DNA of 64,000 nt from Rotaria sp. Silwood1. Lineage: Eukaryota > Rotifera > Eurotatoria > Philodinida > Philodinidae. Within the stretch, counting starts at the first letter, position 1. Each line of letters begins with the position of its first letter. Positions 32,129-45,700 of this stretch are shown piece after piece. The notes under the pieces were generated by a model. The model did no database searches. It was given only the letters and a program-made list of their open reading frames with translations, and was not told the origin of the DNA. The position numbers and the translations under genes were made by a program. The DNA lies in contig CAJNOP010000060.1 in assembly GCA_905250075.1 (NCBI GenBank), positions 1-64,000 of the forward strand, given 5' to 3'.

Positions 32129-35100
32129 ATGAGCGACAGTGAAGAAGTTTGTTATGAATTATTTGAAACAGTTCTTTTACCATATTTTATTTCTATATTA
32201 GCATAAAGATAGTTTACGAAAAGGAAAATCAAAAAAACGCAAAGGATTAGATGATGAAGATGATGAAGAAGTAACTCAAGAGGAGGAAGAAGACGAAGAA
32301 GATGATGATGATGAAGAGGTTAAATCGAAATAAATTTCGTTTAAAAATATTATCTTATTATGATTTTCTTTCTAGGAAGAAGATGATGAAGAAGATGAGG
32401 TTTATTTTTATCATTAAAAAAAAACAACAACAACAAAATTTTTAATAATCATTTTAGGATGAAGAAGAAAGTACAAGTAAAAGAAAAAAAGGAAATCATC
32501 AACAAAAACGAAAGAAAAAGAAAATTTCTGGAAAAAATTTTATTATTGATGAAGCTGGTGAAAGATTTTATTAAGAAACAAAAAAAACAAACAAATAAGA
32601 AAATCTATTTTTTATATTTTGATAGATGTTGATGAAGATGAAGAAGAAGAGGAAGAAGAAGATGCACCTGAAGAAGGTTTTGTTGAAGAAACTGGTATTC
32701 ATGATACAACACCAGCTGATTTTTATCGAGCTGGCCGAGCCAAATTTCCAATAGCTGAAAAGTTTACTTTCGTCTTTTTTTTCTATTTTTAATTAAGCAA
32801 AAGATTTTTTTTTTTCTATCTAGTGAAATGGATCCAGCTGAAATGGAACAATATTTAAAAGAACGTTATGGTCCAAAAAGTCGAGCAATGCGTGGTGATT
32901 ATGATGAGTATGAAGATGGAGATTTAATTCCCGATGAAATAACACAACAAAGTTTATTACCTGATGTTAAATCACCTAATCTTTGGCCAGTTAAATGTCG
33001 TACTGGCGAAGAAAAACAAACAGCTTTATTACTTATGAGAAAATTTCTTGCTTTAGAAAATGATGAAAAAGTAATGACAAAAACAATAAATATTCTATGA
33101 TCTTTCAGAAAAGTCAATATTCCAGGATAAACATTAAAAATTGAGATAAATCAGATAATCTGACATAATATTTATTTGACATCTCGATCAAGCATGTGAC
33201 AATTTTTGAAGAAGCTTCATTGTAACAAATGACTAGTTTTTGTTTTTGATTGATATAGACCATGTTAAAAAAGCAGGACCTATGAAGATCACCGAAAATT
33301 TTAACTTACCTATTGAACAATTTTTGAGTTTTATTTGTTGAATATCATATGACAATATAATGATATAAAACTGAAAATTTTCTATGATTTGAGCGTTTTG
33401 AGATAAAAATTTGATTTTTTGAAAAGAAGTTAATTATAATAAGATTTTTAGTTTTTGTTTTGTTTTGCAAGGCATTACAAATAAAATCAGTTGTTGTTAA
33501 AGAAGGTGATCGTGGTTATATTTATGTTGAAGCATTTAAATCAAATCATGTTAAAGCAGCATGTGAAGATATTCGTGCATTAAATGTACAAAATCTTCAA
33601 ATGGTACCTATTAAAGGAATGACAGATATACTTCGTGTTGTTAAAACAACATATGGAATAAAAAAAGGTTCATGGGTACGTGTTAAACGTGGTATTTATC
33701 GAGATGATTTAGCTAAAGTTGAACATTGTGATATGATACAAAATATGGTTACACTTAAATTAATACCAAGAATTGATTATAGTAGAAAACGTGGAGGACC
33801 ACGTGGAACATCCAATGATCAAAGTGATATTGTACCTGAACCACATCCAACATTTAAGAAAAAAAAAAGTTTTGCTTTTAAACGACCACCAGCTAAATTA
33901 TTTGATGAAACAGCTATAGAGTAAGAATTTGAAACAAATTGAAGTTATGTTGTTTGTTTTTTTTTCTCACAAAAAATCTTTTGATTTTTAGAGCTGCAGG
34001 TGGACACATTCGACAAGAAACTGAATACAGAACGTTTGAAGGTGGAAAATTTGATGAAAGAGGTTTTCTTATTAAAAATTTTCCACTTCATGCTGTTGTA
34101 AGTAACAAAAACTTTGCAAATATGTTACAGTTCATTTTTTAACAATAGAACATTTGATCGATTATTATTATTATTATGATTTAAATTTTTTAGGCAAGAA
34201 TAAATATTCGAGAACTTTTCCTGAATTAAGTAAATCTCAGGAAATAAAAAATTTCGTAACCTTACTTAGGAATATTGTCAACAAAAAAAAAAACATTTCT
34301 TCTAAAATTCATAAAATCTTTTTCAGATCAAATAAAATAGAAAATGATTGAAATTTTCTAAATGTCGACACAGCTAAAAAAATCTCTTAAAATGATTCAT
34401 CGCTTTTTACTAGGCATTTGATGGAATCATCTAGATACAGATCAAAAAGTTAGATGAAATCATACAAAAAAAAATCTTTACCGAAGAAATCTCTTATGAC
34501 ATCTACTCGTTATGAAATAATAGTCTTAGTTCGATTTGCTTACTAGATATTATTTATCTAGTAAATATTTTAAGTTTTGAGAAAAGAAATTATATCGTAT
34601 ATTTTATTATATTAAAATCGGTTTGATATTCTATTGTTAAATAATGATTTGTAATATATATATATAGCATAAAAAATAATTTAAATAAAAAAAAAAAAAA
34701 CTTCTAGTCAGCCGATGGTATAACTCCAAGTATCACTGAATTAGATAAATTTGAAGAAGCAATTGATGGACCTGAAAGTAATGGTAAGTTTTGATATTAA
34801 AAAAAGAAAAAAACAATTTTTATTAAAAATATTATTTTTATATTAACATATAGTTTCAATAAATAAAAGAAAAACATCAAAAAATGATTTATTATCATTT
34901 GCACCTGGTGATCATGTTGAAGTATGTGAAGGTGAATTAGTAAATTTACAAGGTACAATTGTTGGTATTGATGGAGATTCAATTCGTATATTACCCAAAC
35001 ATGAAGCTTTAAAAGATGAAATACCATTTAAAGCACATGAATTACGAAAATATTTTTCTGTTGGAAATCATGTTAAAGTATTAAATGGAAGATTTGAAGG

Positions 35101-38082
35101 TGAAACTGGTATGATTGTTGGTATTGATGGAACAAAAGCAGTTGTTTTAAGTGATGGAACTAAAGATGAAGTTAGTCAATAGACTTACAAAAAAAGAAAT
35201 AAAACATTGAATAATTCTTTTCTTTTTTTTTTTTCTTTATTGAAATTTCTTAGATGCCTGTTCGAACATCAGATCTTCAAATAACAAAAGAAACAGCAAC
35301 AGGTGTTGATGCAACTGGACAATTTCAACTAAGAGATTTAGTTAATATATCGTATGTTTTTTATTAATTTTTATCCAAAAAAATATGAAAATTCTTGTTT
35401 ATAGAGCCGATAAAGTTGGTGTTGTCATACGTATTGAAAAAGAACGTTTACATGTATTAAATATGGATGGAAAAGTTCAAATTGTTCCAATACAATCAGT
35501 TACAAAAAGAAAAATAAATCGAAATGCAACAGCACTTGATTCACAAAATAATAATTTAAATGTTGGTGATATTGTTAATGTTAATGAGGGACCATTTGCA
35601 GTAAGAATTCAAAATTTTCTTTTTATTTTTTCTCTTAAATTTTCTTTTGTTTTTGTTTTTTGTGTCTAGAATCGTCAAGGTCAAATAAAACATCTTTATC
35701 GTCATTTTGTATTTATATTTTGTCGTACATTAACTGAAAATGGTGGTTTATTTGTATGTAAAGCAAGAAATTTATCATTAGCTGGTGGAACATCAAAAGT
35801 TTCATCAATACCATCATCAAGTCCAATGAATGCTCCGTATATGTCACCACGTGTTATGCCATCTCCATCACCACATACATCATCAAGTGGTTCGTCATCA
35901 ATACATGGAAATAGTCCAGGATCATCTGGTGGACGTACACCAAATTCAATGGGAAGTGGAGGACCAAAAGCACCATTGTCAACAGTAAATAATATACGTC
36001 GTGATACAGCTTTAATTGGACAAACAGTTAGAATTTCACAAGGACCTTATAAAGGTTATGTTGGTATTGTTAAAGATGCAACTGAATCAACATGTAAAGT
36101 TGAACTTCATGCTAAATGTCAAACAATTACTGTTGATCGAAATCGAATTGTATCAACAACGTATGTTATTCTTTTAATTCTAAAATATTAAATGAGAAAT
36201 TTCGATCTATGAAATTAAAATCTAAGAAGATTAAATCTTCATGTTGTATTATCACGAATAGAGCGCACATGATGCAAAAATTTCTATTGATAGTTTTTGT
36301 TCGGTTCGAATCATATGGGTAAATTTCGAATATTATAAAATAAAAAGTTTTATGTTAACGTCATATTTTGATGTATTTTGAAATTGAGAGAACAAAAAAA
36401 ATTATAATTGCTGATGAGAAATCGAACATCATGGAGTATAACCTTTTGAATGAGAACTGGAATTTTTAATAGAATCTTCCAGAAATAAATAAAAACTTTT
36501 TATTTTTGAAGAAAAAACACAAATTTATTAAATCTTCTTTCTGACTTTAATATGTTTAATAAAACACAGCTATGACTTTATGTTGAGAAAATGTCTATGA
36601 AATATAAGTCTGTCTTGATTTTAATTCTATTTATCATTGAAGAATTGTTTTTATTAATTTAAATTGATTTAGAAATGTTCCACGTCATGCTGGTGAAATG
36701 TCTCATCATTTTACAACACCACTTCATGGTTCTCAAACTCCATCTTATGCTGCATTTGGTTCACGAACACCAATGATTGGTAATCAAACTCCAATGCATG
36801 ATGGTTCTCGAACACCTTATTATGGAAATATGGTTTGTAATAAAAAAATTAATTAATTAGTAAAGAAAATAAATCTTTGTAGACACCTCGTCATGAGGGT
36901 TCCATGACACCACATGCACATGGTGGTGCATCAGCATGGGATCCAACTTATGCAACAACACCTAGGTTTATATTTTAATTTGTTTTCGTTTCAAATTCTT
37001 GTAAAATAATATTTAGAGTTGATTATGATGATGATGATGGTCCATCACCATTTTCTACATTAAATCCAACAACACCTTCATACAGTCATTTAGCAGATAC
37101 ATTAGCAAGTGGTCTTGGAAGTTCGAATACATCAGGTCCATCATCACATTCAAATTCTTCATCATCAACAACATCAGTATCTGGTTCATTACTTGCATCA
37201 GCAAATGGTCCATCAAGTGTTGGGTCAAATGTTTCATCCAATGCGTATTCATCATATTCAAATCATTCAACAGCATCATCAACTATGTCGATGGATTATC
37301 AACGTAAAATAATTAATTAATTGTTTATTTATTTTAAAATAATAACAATAATAATATTATTTCTATTTAAAATAGCATATAGTTCTCATATTCCAACACC
37401 AGGAGTAGCAGGTGGTAGTTTTTCTTCATCAAATAATAATATAACTAATGATCAATCATCAGCTGGAAGTTATGTTTATTCTCCATCAATAAATATGGCA
37501 CCTGTAACACCAAGTGCACAATATGCACCTATGTCAACTGCATTTGGTTTGTTTTTCTTTTTTTTGTTTTCTTATGAAAATAATTTTAAAAAAATAACAT
37601 ATAGATCTTGATTCAATATCAAATAATGATTGGCATGCCGAGGGTTTATATGTTCGAATAAAAATACCTATTGAAGATGAATCAATTCATGTTGGAATGA
37701 TTGGTGTTATTCAAAGTATATCAGTAAGTTTTGTATTAATTAATTATATTTTTAAGAAAAAATTAAGATTGATTCTTTTTTCTTTAGAATGGTGTTTGTA
37801 CAGTTCATTTCACTCAACAAGATCGTCGAGTTGTTATTCCTCTTGATCATATGGAACCTGTTACACCAAAATTAAATGATAAAGTAAGATGAAAATATTT
37901 ATCTTGAAATAAATATTTATTTATTAATTTTGAAGATATATGTTATCGGTGGAGATAGTAAAGGTGCATCTGGTGATCTACTTGCTGTTGATAATCAAGA
38001 TGGTGTCGTGAAACTCGACGGCAATGTTTCCGATGATGGTATATCATTAATTAATTTAAAATATTTATGCAAGTGCACCTAA
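32129..38082 (+). CDS. SUPT5H: Transcription elongation factor SPT5
   Basis: Twenty exons join in phase (32129-32146, 32202-32318, 32376-32399, 32458-32557, 32626-32761, 32824-33070, 33472-33920, 33992-34097, 34708-34783, 34854-35170, 35254-35351, 35405-35600, 35670-36160, 36673-36832, 36883-36965, 37017-37303, 37376-37546, 37605-37723, 37788-37883, 37936-38082), giving 1145 aa. Order: acidic N terminus; [12 protein letters not shown] and NGN domain ([24 protein letters not shown]); KOW repeats beginning [33 protein letters not shown] with [24 protein letters not shown]-type C-terminal repeats (about 885-925); terminal KOW. With SPT4 it forms DSIF, which pairs with RNA polymerase II in pausing and elongation; the GSRTP repeats are P-TEFb targets. 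Longer Ser/Asn-rich linkers explain its size against ~1087 aa in human. Confidence 0.97.
36885..36965 (+). other. SPT5 C-terminal repeat coding block (part)
   Basis: Exons 14-15 encode [22 protein letters not shown] and related units: the TP-rich C-terminal repeat region phosphorylated by CDK9 in known SPT5 proteins. The repeats are fewer than in vertebrates. Confidence 0.7.
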
Positions 38083-38515
38083 ATTGTATGTGTGTGTGTG
38101 TGTTGTTTGTCTTGTTTTTTTTTTCTTATATACATATTTGAGAAGACAAAAGAAAAATTTGAAAAAAAAAAAATATATATATATATTATAATCGTCTTCA
38201 TAGTTCAGTCCCACCTAAGTGATCCATCATATTTGACAAAATTGTGTGTGTGTATTTCATTTTTGCTTTTGGTATTCTTCTTCTTCTTTAAGACAAGTTA
38301 ATTATGTACGATCTTTTATTCATCAAAAAAATAAATATCAATTGAATCTTGACCTTTGTCATGATTGTTCTATGGGTTTATTTTCATTGATTTACCAATC
38401 AAAGTTAAATTCCTCCTGTTACATATAAATAGCACGACTAACATAATGTTTTGTAAATAATTATCATAAGAAAAATCTAAGTAATTGGTTATATTATTTG
38501 TATTATTTAAGATAA
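38083..38515. other. SPT5 3' region and upstream flank of the EEP gene
   Basis: 433 bp containing a short GT microsatellite (38087-38103) and AT runs. It must hold the SPT5 3' end and the promoter of the next gene. Confidence 0.45.
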
Positions 38516-39388
38516 ATGTCATCTAATTTATCAACAGTTTCAACGAATAATTTATCAGTATGTACATTTAATGTTCTTGCACCTTGTTATAAACGTTTAT
38601 CATCTGAATATGATCGAGAAAGTGCTCATGAATCTCTTTGGAAACCACGTCATATATCAATAATAAAACTTCTTCAATCACTTCAACTTCATATAATTTG
38701 TTTACAAGAATTTTGGTTAAATGAACCATCATTTTTACAATTATATGAATCTCATCTATCATCAAAATATTCCTTTCATTATGTTCAACGAACAAATAAT
38801 CTTGATGATGGTTTAGCAATATTAGTTGATAAAAATTATTTAAAATTTGTTGATAAATATGATCTTTTATTATATGATATTGGTAATCGTGTTGGTCTTT
38901 TACTTAATATTGAATATAATGGAAAATGTTTACTTTTAATAAATATTCATTTAACATTTCCACATGATTCATTTGATCGTCGTTTAAGATTAACACAAAT
39001 GAAAAAATTTCTTGAATTAATTAATGAATATCAAATAAATAATAATCTTTTAAATAAATGTTCAATTATTATTTGTGGAGATTTTAATTCTCCATGTGAT
39101 AATGATCCTGTTTATCAATTATTAGAAAAACAATTTCAATCATCTTATTTCATTGTTCATGGAAAAGAACCAAAAGTAACACATTTAACACATCGAAATG
39201 AAGAATTAGGTGTTGATTTTATTTTTTATCAATCAAATACTTTTCGACCTATTTCAAGTGAATTAATTCCTCGTGGTTGTGATGAACAGAAATGGAATGA
39301 TACCACTGGATGGAATTTAAGTGATCATCGTGCTGTTATCTCCACATTTCAAGATAAACAAAATCATAAGATAAAAAATGATTTTTAA
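38516..39388 (+). CDS. Endonuclease/exonuclease/phosphatase (EEP) family enzyme
   Basis: Intronless, 290 aa, covering one EEP domain with all catalytic motifs: FNVLAP (Asn19), CLQEFW (Glu65, metal ligand), NIHLTFP (His145), CGDFNSP (Asp189, Asn191), GVDFIFY (Asp234) and the closing LSDHRAV (Asp270-His271). The Asn, Glu, Asp and His set coordinates Mg2+ for phosphodiester hydrolysis. FNVLAPCYK resembles CCR4/Angel-type deadenylases, but no LRR domain is present and the protein is short, so mRNA, nucleotide or phospholipid substrates are all possible. No signal peptide; cytosolic or nuclear. A polyadenylation-type AATAAA occurs at 39465-39470. Confidence 0.88.
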   Translation: MSSNLSTVSTNNLSVCTFNVLAPCYKRLSSEYDRESAHESLWKPRHISIIKLLQSLQLHIICLQEFWLNEPSFLQLYESHLSSKYSFHYVQRTNNLDDGLAILVDKNYLKFVDKYDLLLYDIGNRVGLLLNIEYNGKCLLLINIHLTFPHDSFDRRLRLTQMKKFLELINEYQINNNLLNKCSIIICGDFNSPCDNDPVYQLLEKQFQSSYFIVHGKEPKVTHLTHRNEELGVDFIFYQSNTFRPISSELIPRGCDEQKWNDTTGWNLSDHRAVISTFQDKQNHKIKNDF

Positions 39389-41088
39389 TTCTTCCCTTTT
39401 TTATAAAATATCCAAAACAAAATTTATATATTTTTTTTTCTTTGTTTTTATGTTGTTCATTTTAAATAAATTGCAGTTTATTTATAATAAAATAGGCAAG
39501 AATATTTGTTTCATTTATTTTTGTTCATATGTTACAAAATCTTAGAAATAATAATTATATTTCATTAACAAAGATTTTTATTATCATATCACCGAATAAT
39601 AAATGAAATTTTTCGGAGAAAAAGATTTCAGATTTTATCTTACAAAAGAATAAAGTTTCTGTTAAAATCAAACAATAGTAAATAAACACATCAAGTTCTA
39701 TAAGAATTCATTAAATGATAGTTCTACCGATAGACAGAGATAAGCTATTCTTAATCCTAGTCTATATGAGATCAAAACTAAAATGAAAAAAAAATTGTTT
39801 ATTTTTCTGTTTAATCAGGCATTCAACAAGAAGGATACTAAAAACTAGATGAGTCATTGTATTGCACTAAGATATTTCAAACTTTTAGACAGCAACAGAG
39901 AATTATTTTAAGGTCTATGTTGAGAAACGTTTTGCTTCATTCGATATTAAAATTAAGTGCTTCTTTTGATCGAAACTAAATAAGGTAGCTCATAAGTAAC
40001 ACTAGGTTAAAAGAAGTGAGATATTTCGGCATCGGTTCAATCAAATGAGCTGATTTTTTTATTAGTGGTACAAGTCTATTCAAAGCTTTGTTTTTCATAT
40101 AAATAAGGTAAGTAAACATAATAATTAAGCATTCTTGTTTGGATCATGAAAGCTATGTTTAATCTGTTATCAAATAAGAGAAATACATGTGTAACGTTGC
40201 ATTAATAGTGTTCAGGTCTTCATCTAACAATAGAAAAATCTAAACTACTCATGACACGCACCGAGCGAGATAATAGCTTTTTTTTTATCGATCTATAGTG
40301 TATGTAAGATACCCAAGAATCAAAATTTTAACACTATTTATTTATCTTTATTGGAAAAATGGTTGGATAGAGTTCGGCGATTTACAAAAGAGAAAGTGTT
40401 TCAAAGTAAAAAATATCCATGAAAAATGTCCGAGATACCTATATTCTTCAAATATAAGGAGAATAGGCCAAAAATAAAATTTCAACTTTTATGCAAATCT
40501 TCTTGTTATGTTTGCAATACAGTTTTTCTAATGTCACTCGACGAACTCTATTCAATCATCAAGGAAAGAAATGGTATTACAATATTGACTAGTGGATATC
40601 TAAAATATTCGTTATCATATTCGATGCATGTCATAGACAGATCAGATTTTAGATTTGTTAGTTTACTAGGGTGACCTTTAATTTGATCCAAATATACCTT
40701 CTGTTCTTTACTAACAGTACAAAACTTTTCATTGTAAGAAATTTACTTTTGTTTCTATGTCAATTTATGTCCTTTTAGTATTGAGTAATGACTACGATGA
40801 CCCGATGGTTACTTCAATCTGTTATTTAACAAGGACGAGCCATACAAGTGACTATTGTTTCAAACAATATGACATTTGATATGTATCGTTTTAATCAGAA
40901 TACTGAAGAATATTTGCATTCCTATTCTAATGCGTATCAATGAGGTTTTAATTTTTAGAGACTATCATAAAATCTCTCAATGATTAAGCAACTATTGAAA
41001 TAGACTAGCTTGAATATCAATATATAAACCGAATAAGACAATATAATAATAGACGTTTATATTAATTTTTATTAAATTTATATAAAAA
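39389..41088. other. Intergenic between convergent genes
   Basis: 1.7 kb between the ends of the EEP gene and the unknown minus-strand gene. Contains a diverged foldback at about 40300-40640 (separate entry); otherwise AT-rich with nothing recognised. Confidence 0.45.
40300..40640. mobile_element. Diverged copy of the outer palindromic MITE family
   Basis: TATGTAAGATACCCA at 40300-40315 and the GGTTGGATAGAGTTCGGCGA / TCGACGAACTCTATTCAATCAT pair mirror the arms at 27712-27810 and 27945-28045. Inverted pairing of the two halves is still visible but many bases differ, so this copy is older. Confidence 0.6.
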
Positions 41089-42713
41089 TCAATAATAAAC
41101 AATTTTATTTGTTTGTAAATTCGATTCATTGTTTAATTGTGTATTTTTTCCATAAAATGAATCATTATTGATAGATGGAAGACACAATAATCGTGCTGCT
41201 CTCGTCATTAATTGTTGATGATGCATTTGAATTCGCATTCGATTCTCGCAAAGTTTTCCAAATAAAAATTTCTCTTGTTCATTGGGTTCATCTGATGATG
41301 GAGGAGATTTTGTTTCTTCTTTTTCTTGAACAAAATGTTTTTCTTGAACAGAATTCTTTTCTTGAACAGAATGTTTTTCTTGAACAGAATATTTTCCTTG
41401 AAAATTTTCTTCCTTTTCAACACGAGAATTACAAATATTTGGCTTCTCTTCTACAATTCCACTAGGATTAAGACTCTGTACAGAAACTAATGATAAACCG
41501 TTGCCAATATCTTTTAATATTTGTTTATATTCATCATCTAGAAATACAACAGATAATTCTATAAAATAAAAAAACAAAGATATAAGAGATATACTCATTG
41601 AATAGATGAATATATTATTTAATTGAATTGCATAGACCATTGTTGGTAAAGAATTGAAATTAATATAGATCTGCATTGGAATATCAGGCTTACAATGCTA
41701 AATAAAATAAAAATAATAATTTATTTGAATAATAAATTGGCATAATTATTTACAGATTTTTGTCGACTAATTCCAAATCGATAACACTTATTATCTTGAT
41801 GAAATTGTCGTTTTCCTAATGTAAGTGAACATTTACATGTTTGAAATTGATATCGAAATAATATTCGATTCGATAATGGTGGATACTGATCAGTACGTTG
41901 AAGATAATTTCTAAACCATCGACTTAATATTCGAGAAAAATCAATCTAAATTTTTATTTTTATTTTTATATGTTTAATTTTTAGAGAGAAAAAAAATACA
42001 CAAACCATAATATAAGCTGATTTTATTTCATTGAATGATTGTTGTAATAAATCAAAGGCAGTAAGAATTTCATAGCGAACATAAGGATGATTGACATTCA
42101 ATGAAATAATAACATTTCCTTAAACAAATCGAAACGCCTGATAATAAAAAAAAACAAGACAAGAATATTTATGAAATAAATTACTTTCAATTGGTAATTC
42201 TTTTGTATAAAGTTTCGAATATTTCAGTTTACAAACAACAATCCATTCTGTAGCGTTAGTTAATGGAGGTATCAACGCTTGAAGTGCGGCACCCGATGTA
42301 ACTAATAAATGTCTAATATTTTTCGAAAAAAATAAAAATTATTTTTTCTTAGTTCTTTTGTTTTTAACGAACCTAGAAAAATGGCTTTTTGCTTTATTGA
42401 ATAGACCAATTTTTTCTCGATCTACATCATCAGCAAATACAATAATATCTTTAGGTACAATCAATTCCTTTGGTTTGAAATAGTCTTCATCAGCATGATT
42501 ATCGGCAGATATTGGCTTTTGTTTTAATAAAATAACGCTCGGTTGTGTAGTTTTTAATTTTAGTTTGCCTGAACTGTGTCGATCTTTTCTTCGTTGATCG
42601 AATGATAAGTCTTCAGCTTTTGTTTGTTTAAATTCAAGTCTCTTGGAAAGTATTGATGGCAAACGAAGAAAATCAGATAGTTCGATAATTTTCAACGGCA
42701 CTTCTTCCTCCAT
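41089..42713 (-). CDS. Conserved-looking protein of unknown function with VQEK repeats
   Basis: Five exons (42713-42373, 42312-42185, 42118-42006, 41945-41754, 41697-41089) join in phase over short GT-AG introns to 460 aa. I do not recognise the family. Residues 1-110 are charged and probably disordered. The middle (about 113-290) looks folded: HLLVTSGAALQALIPPL, WIVVCKLKYSKLY, VIISLNVNHPYVRYEIL and a Cys/Arg-rich RYQFQTCKCSLTLG part. A hydrophobic stretch FIYSMSISLISLFFYFIELS (about 312-331) is either a membrane segment or a retained 36-nt in-frame intron, since GTATAT...TTTTATAG brackets part of it. Four tandem SVQEK-type hexapeptides follow at about 380-405, then a basic/Asn-rich tail. No signal peptide. 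Confidence 0.65.
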
Positions 42714-45700
42714 TATTACAGTATCATTTCATAAAAATGAATAAAAAAAAATGAATAATAGCTATACGAATAAAACCGTTCGTGCATGAACATATGCGCA
42801 AGGAGAAAAAAAGAGAGAGAAACTTATGATGCAACATAAAATGTATGTATACCATCCTCGATAAACATCGAAATGCATAAAAGTTTACCTTCAAAATATA
42901 ACTAAAAGAATAATTATAGATTGAAACAGATGATTACGATTTTGAATTAACACATCTTCTTTTTTTTTCTCGTATCGGAATTAATCTTATCAAATAGTTA
43001 TTTCAATAACTACAATACAAGAATTATTAGAGTCACTTAAAGAAGATACTATCATATCATGTCACAGATCACAAATAGCTGCAGTTAAAAAAATTACTTA
43101 AGAAAAGGTCTACAGTTATCAACAAGAGAAGAAATCATATATTCAAAAGCAAAATGAAACTAGACTGCTTTTCGAGCGTAGCTTTTTATATTGGAATTCT
43201 TTTTCATAAGTTCGTTTTTATTTAAAAACTAATCAATTGATATTGTACATCCAAAAATTTTTTTTGTTTCGTGACTGACAGAATAAAATTAAAATAATAA
43301 ATACAGCTTGGATAATATTCCATTGAATGTGATTCTTTTATTTGATTTATGTTTGTAATATATAACAAGATCGATTTTGTGGACATTTTTTTAATGCTTT
43401 AGAACGAGCTTTTTTTTTGTTTCATCGAAAATCTTTGTTTTTGAATTGAATTTATAAATGAATCAGTTAAAGAAAAATAAAACAAATATTTTCTCGATTC
43501 TTTTCTAGTTGAAATAGATTCTAATATTGATTCTTTTTTAGTATAATCTTGACAAGTTACTAATCTTAAATATAAATTATAAATATTTAACTCACACAAA
43601 ACGATAATTAGATTTTATAAGTATTCAACTTCTAAGATATGAGCCAATATTTTTAGATCCGGTCATACACCACCATTTAAGGAAGCTATCAGCTGGTAAT
43701 TGTCCTTTTGTGTCTATTAATCTCTCTTGAATCCTGTTGAATTTTGAAAAAACAAATTTCAAGTGCATCTCTTGCATCATACATTGACAGACATCATGTG
43801 GAATGGAATACAATTTTTTACTAAATTATGTTTTTCAGTTTAGATATTGTCATACGGTAAAAAAAACTTTATTCAATGATTGTATTACAAGTTAAATAGT
43901 ACATATCAAAGAAACAATATTGATTAATTTTACTGATGGAAATTCAAGAAACGTGAAGAAGATGTCACTTGAAAAACTAATTTATAATCGATGTCATAGT
44001 AGAAAACTGAATTTTTTTGCCTTCTAAAAAAGACTCTCAAAATAAAAATTTCAATATCGGATCACTGTTGCCGAACGAGTTCTAAAATCAAATAATCTCT
44101 TTATAGCATTTAATCGCCATTAGGATTGAATTGTACCGCCATTTATAATTTAATTAATCAAAAATGAAAAACCTAAGCAAATAATTCCATAATAATTCAA
44201 GCAACGAAAAAAAGATTCGATATGCACTGACCTTAATTTATTCGGTGTCTAATCGATTCCAGGTATTCACTTAATTGATCTATACTCGAGCAGTTAACGA
44301 GCCGACTGATGTTTCTGTTTTTTTGAATTCAATAAGTTCTATAACCTTATTATAATGTGTCATTCTCGTCGCAATTATACACGTAATTCATTTTTATGAA
44401 AATTATACAATGAAAAGTATTTGAAGAAATAGGGAATGTAAACAAAGAGATTAATAATCAAAAATATTTTTCATGCAAGAAACACTAGACTTATCAAAAT
44501 ATTTTTGAATATATCAGTACTATTTCACATCATCGGAAAAATATTATTATGATATACCCATATCTCTAGAAAATCATGAACCTTTGTCGTCATCTTATGT
44601 TTCAAGTTATGTAAGGGAAAATAATATCACATCACACATAGGTCAAGCTAAAATTTCAAAACTCAGTCTGGTCCGGTGGTCTGTCAAGCAGCAGGTTAAG
44701 ATGACGGCTCTGATCTATATTATATTGGATGACTAATATATACTTTTTCTAAGGCACTGTAATAATTACCATTGCAAATAGTATGAATACTATTAGTCAC
44801 TTTCTGAAAACCTAATAGTATTAAACAGCAGTGTTCTATCATAGTCACAAGATGAAGCAATAATTCAATAAGTTCCGATGCATAAAATAATAATAATTAC
44901 ATTGATCTGAATATTTACCTAATGCAACTATGAAATAGATAATTTCACTAATCCAGTGCATCATAGTTTAGTTGTGTGGATGCTCAGTTAAGATCGAACT
45001 GATGAATACCTATTTTTAATTGCATATTACAAACTAAGAGACATAATTGAGAGTTAAATAAAGAAAAAACAAAGGAAAAACGTGATAATTCATATGTTTC
45101 AAAAACAAAATTAGTCTCTTTCTGGTTAAGTTATTAATGATGAAATAATTTGAATAGATATACTTGAATATATCGTAAAGCTATTTAACTATTTCTGTTA
45201 TATTGTCGCAAACTTCCTAACATAAATTTAAAAAACGATTTTTTTTTCTTCAATATATTAATTATCTCTTTTATTCATTCGTGTTTTTAAGTACACCTCA
45301 AGTAAATGAGTTATGACTAAAAGAATAGTAGGAACTTAGAAGTACGAATCCAGTGATTGGATTTGATGACCGAATTTATTCAAGTCGCTGTCAGAACTGA
45401 TCGTAATGGGATAGAATCGGCAACTGGATTGAATCACCGAGTACCTGGTTTGAAGTTCTTACCATTGTCCAGCCGAAAGCAGTGTCTTTCCTGTGGGCTC
45501 CAACTAGAAATCCGTGAATTTGAGCGCTGAAATCATTGATCTGAGAACAATATAAATCTAATTTTTCACTCATCTCGGTCTTTAAATTTTTCTATTTTTT
45601 ATTTCATTTATTATTTGCATTATAAAAAGAAACATAAAACGAAAACATTTGGAAACCCATCAGTACGATTCATTAACGATCAAACATGTTTACTGAAGAA

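Noticed and set aside
43399-43813. Two short minus-strand frames (62 and 66 residues)
   Set aside because: No motif or consistent splice connection; likely chance or eroded repeat.
45391-45573. 60-residue minus-strand frame with balanced composition
   Set aside because: Looks less random than others, but no family or gene context supports it.
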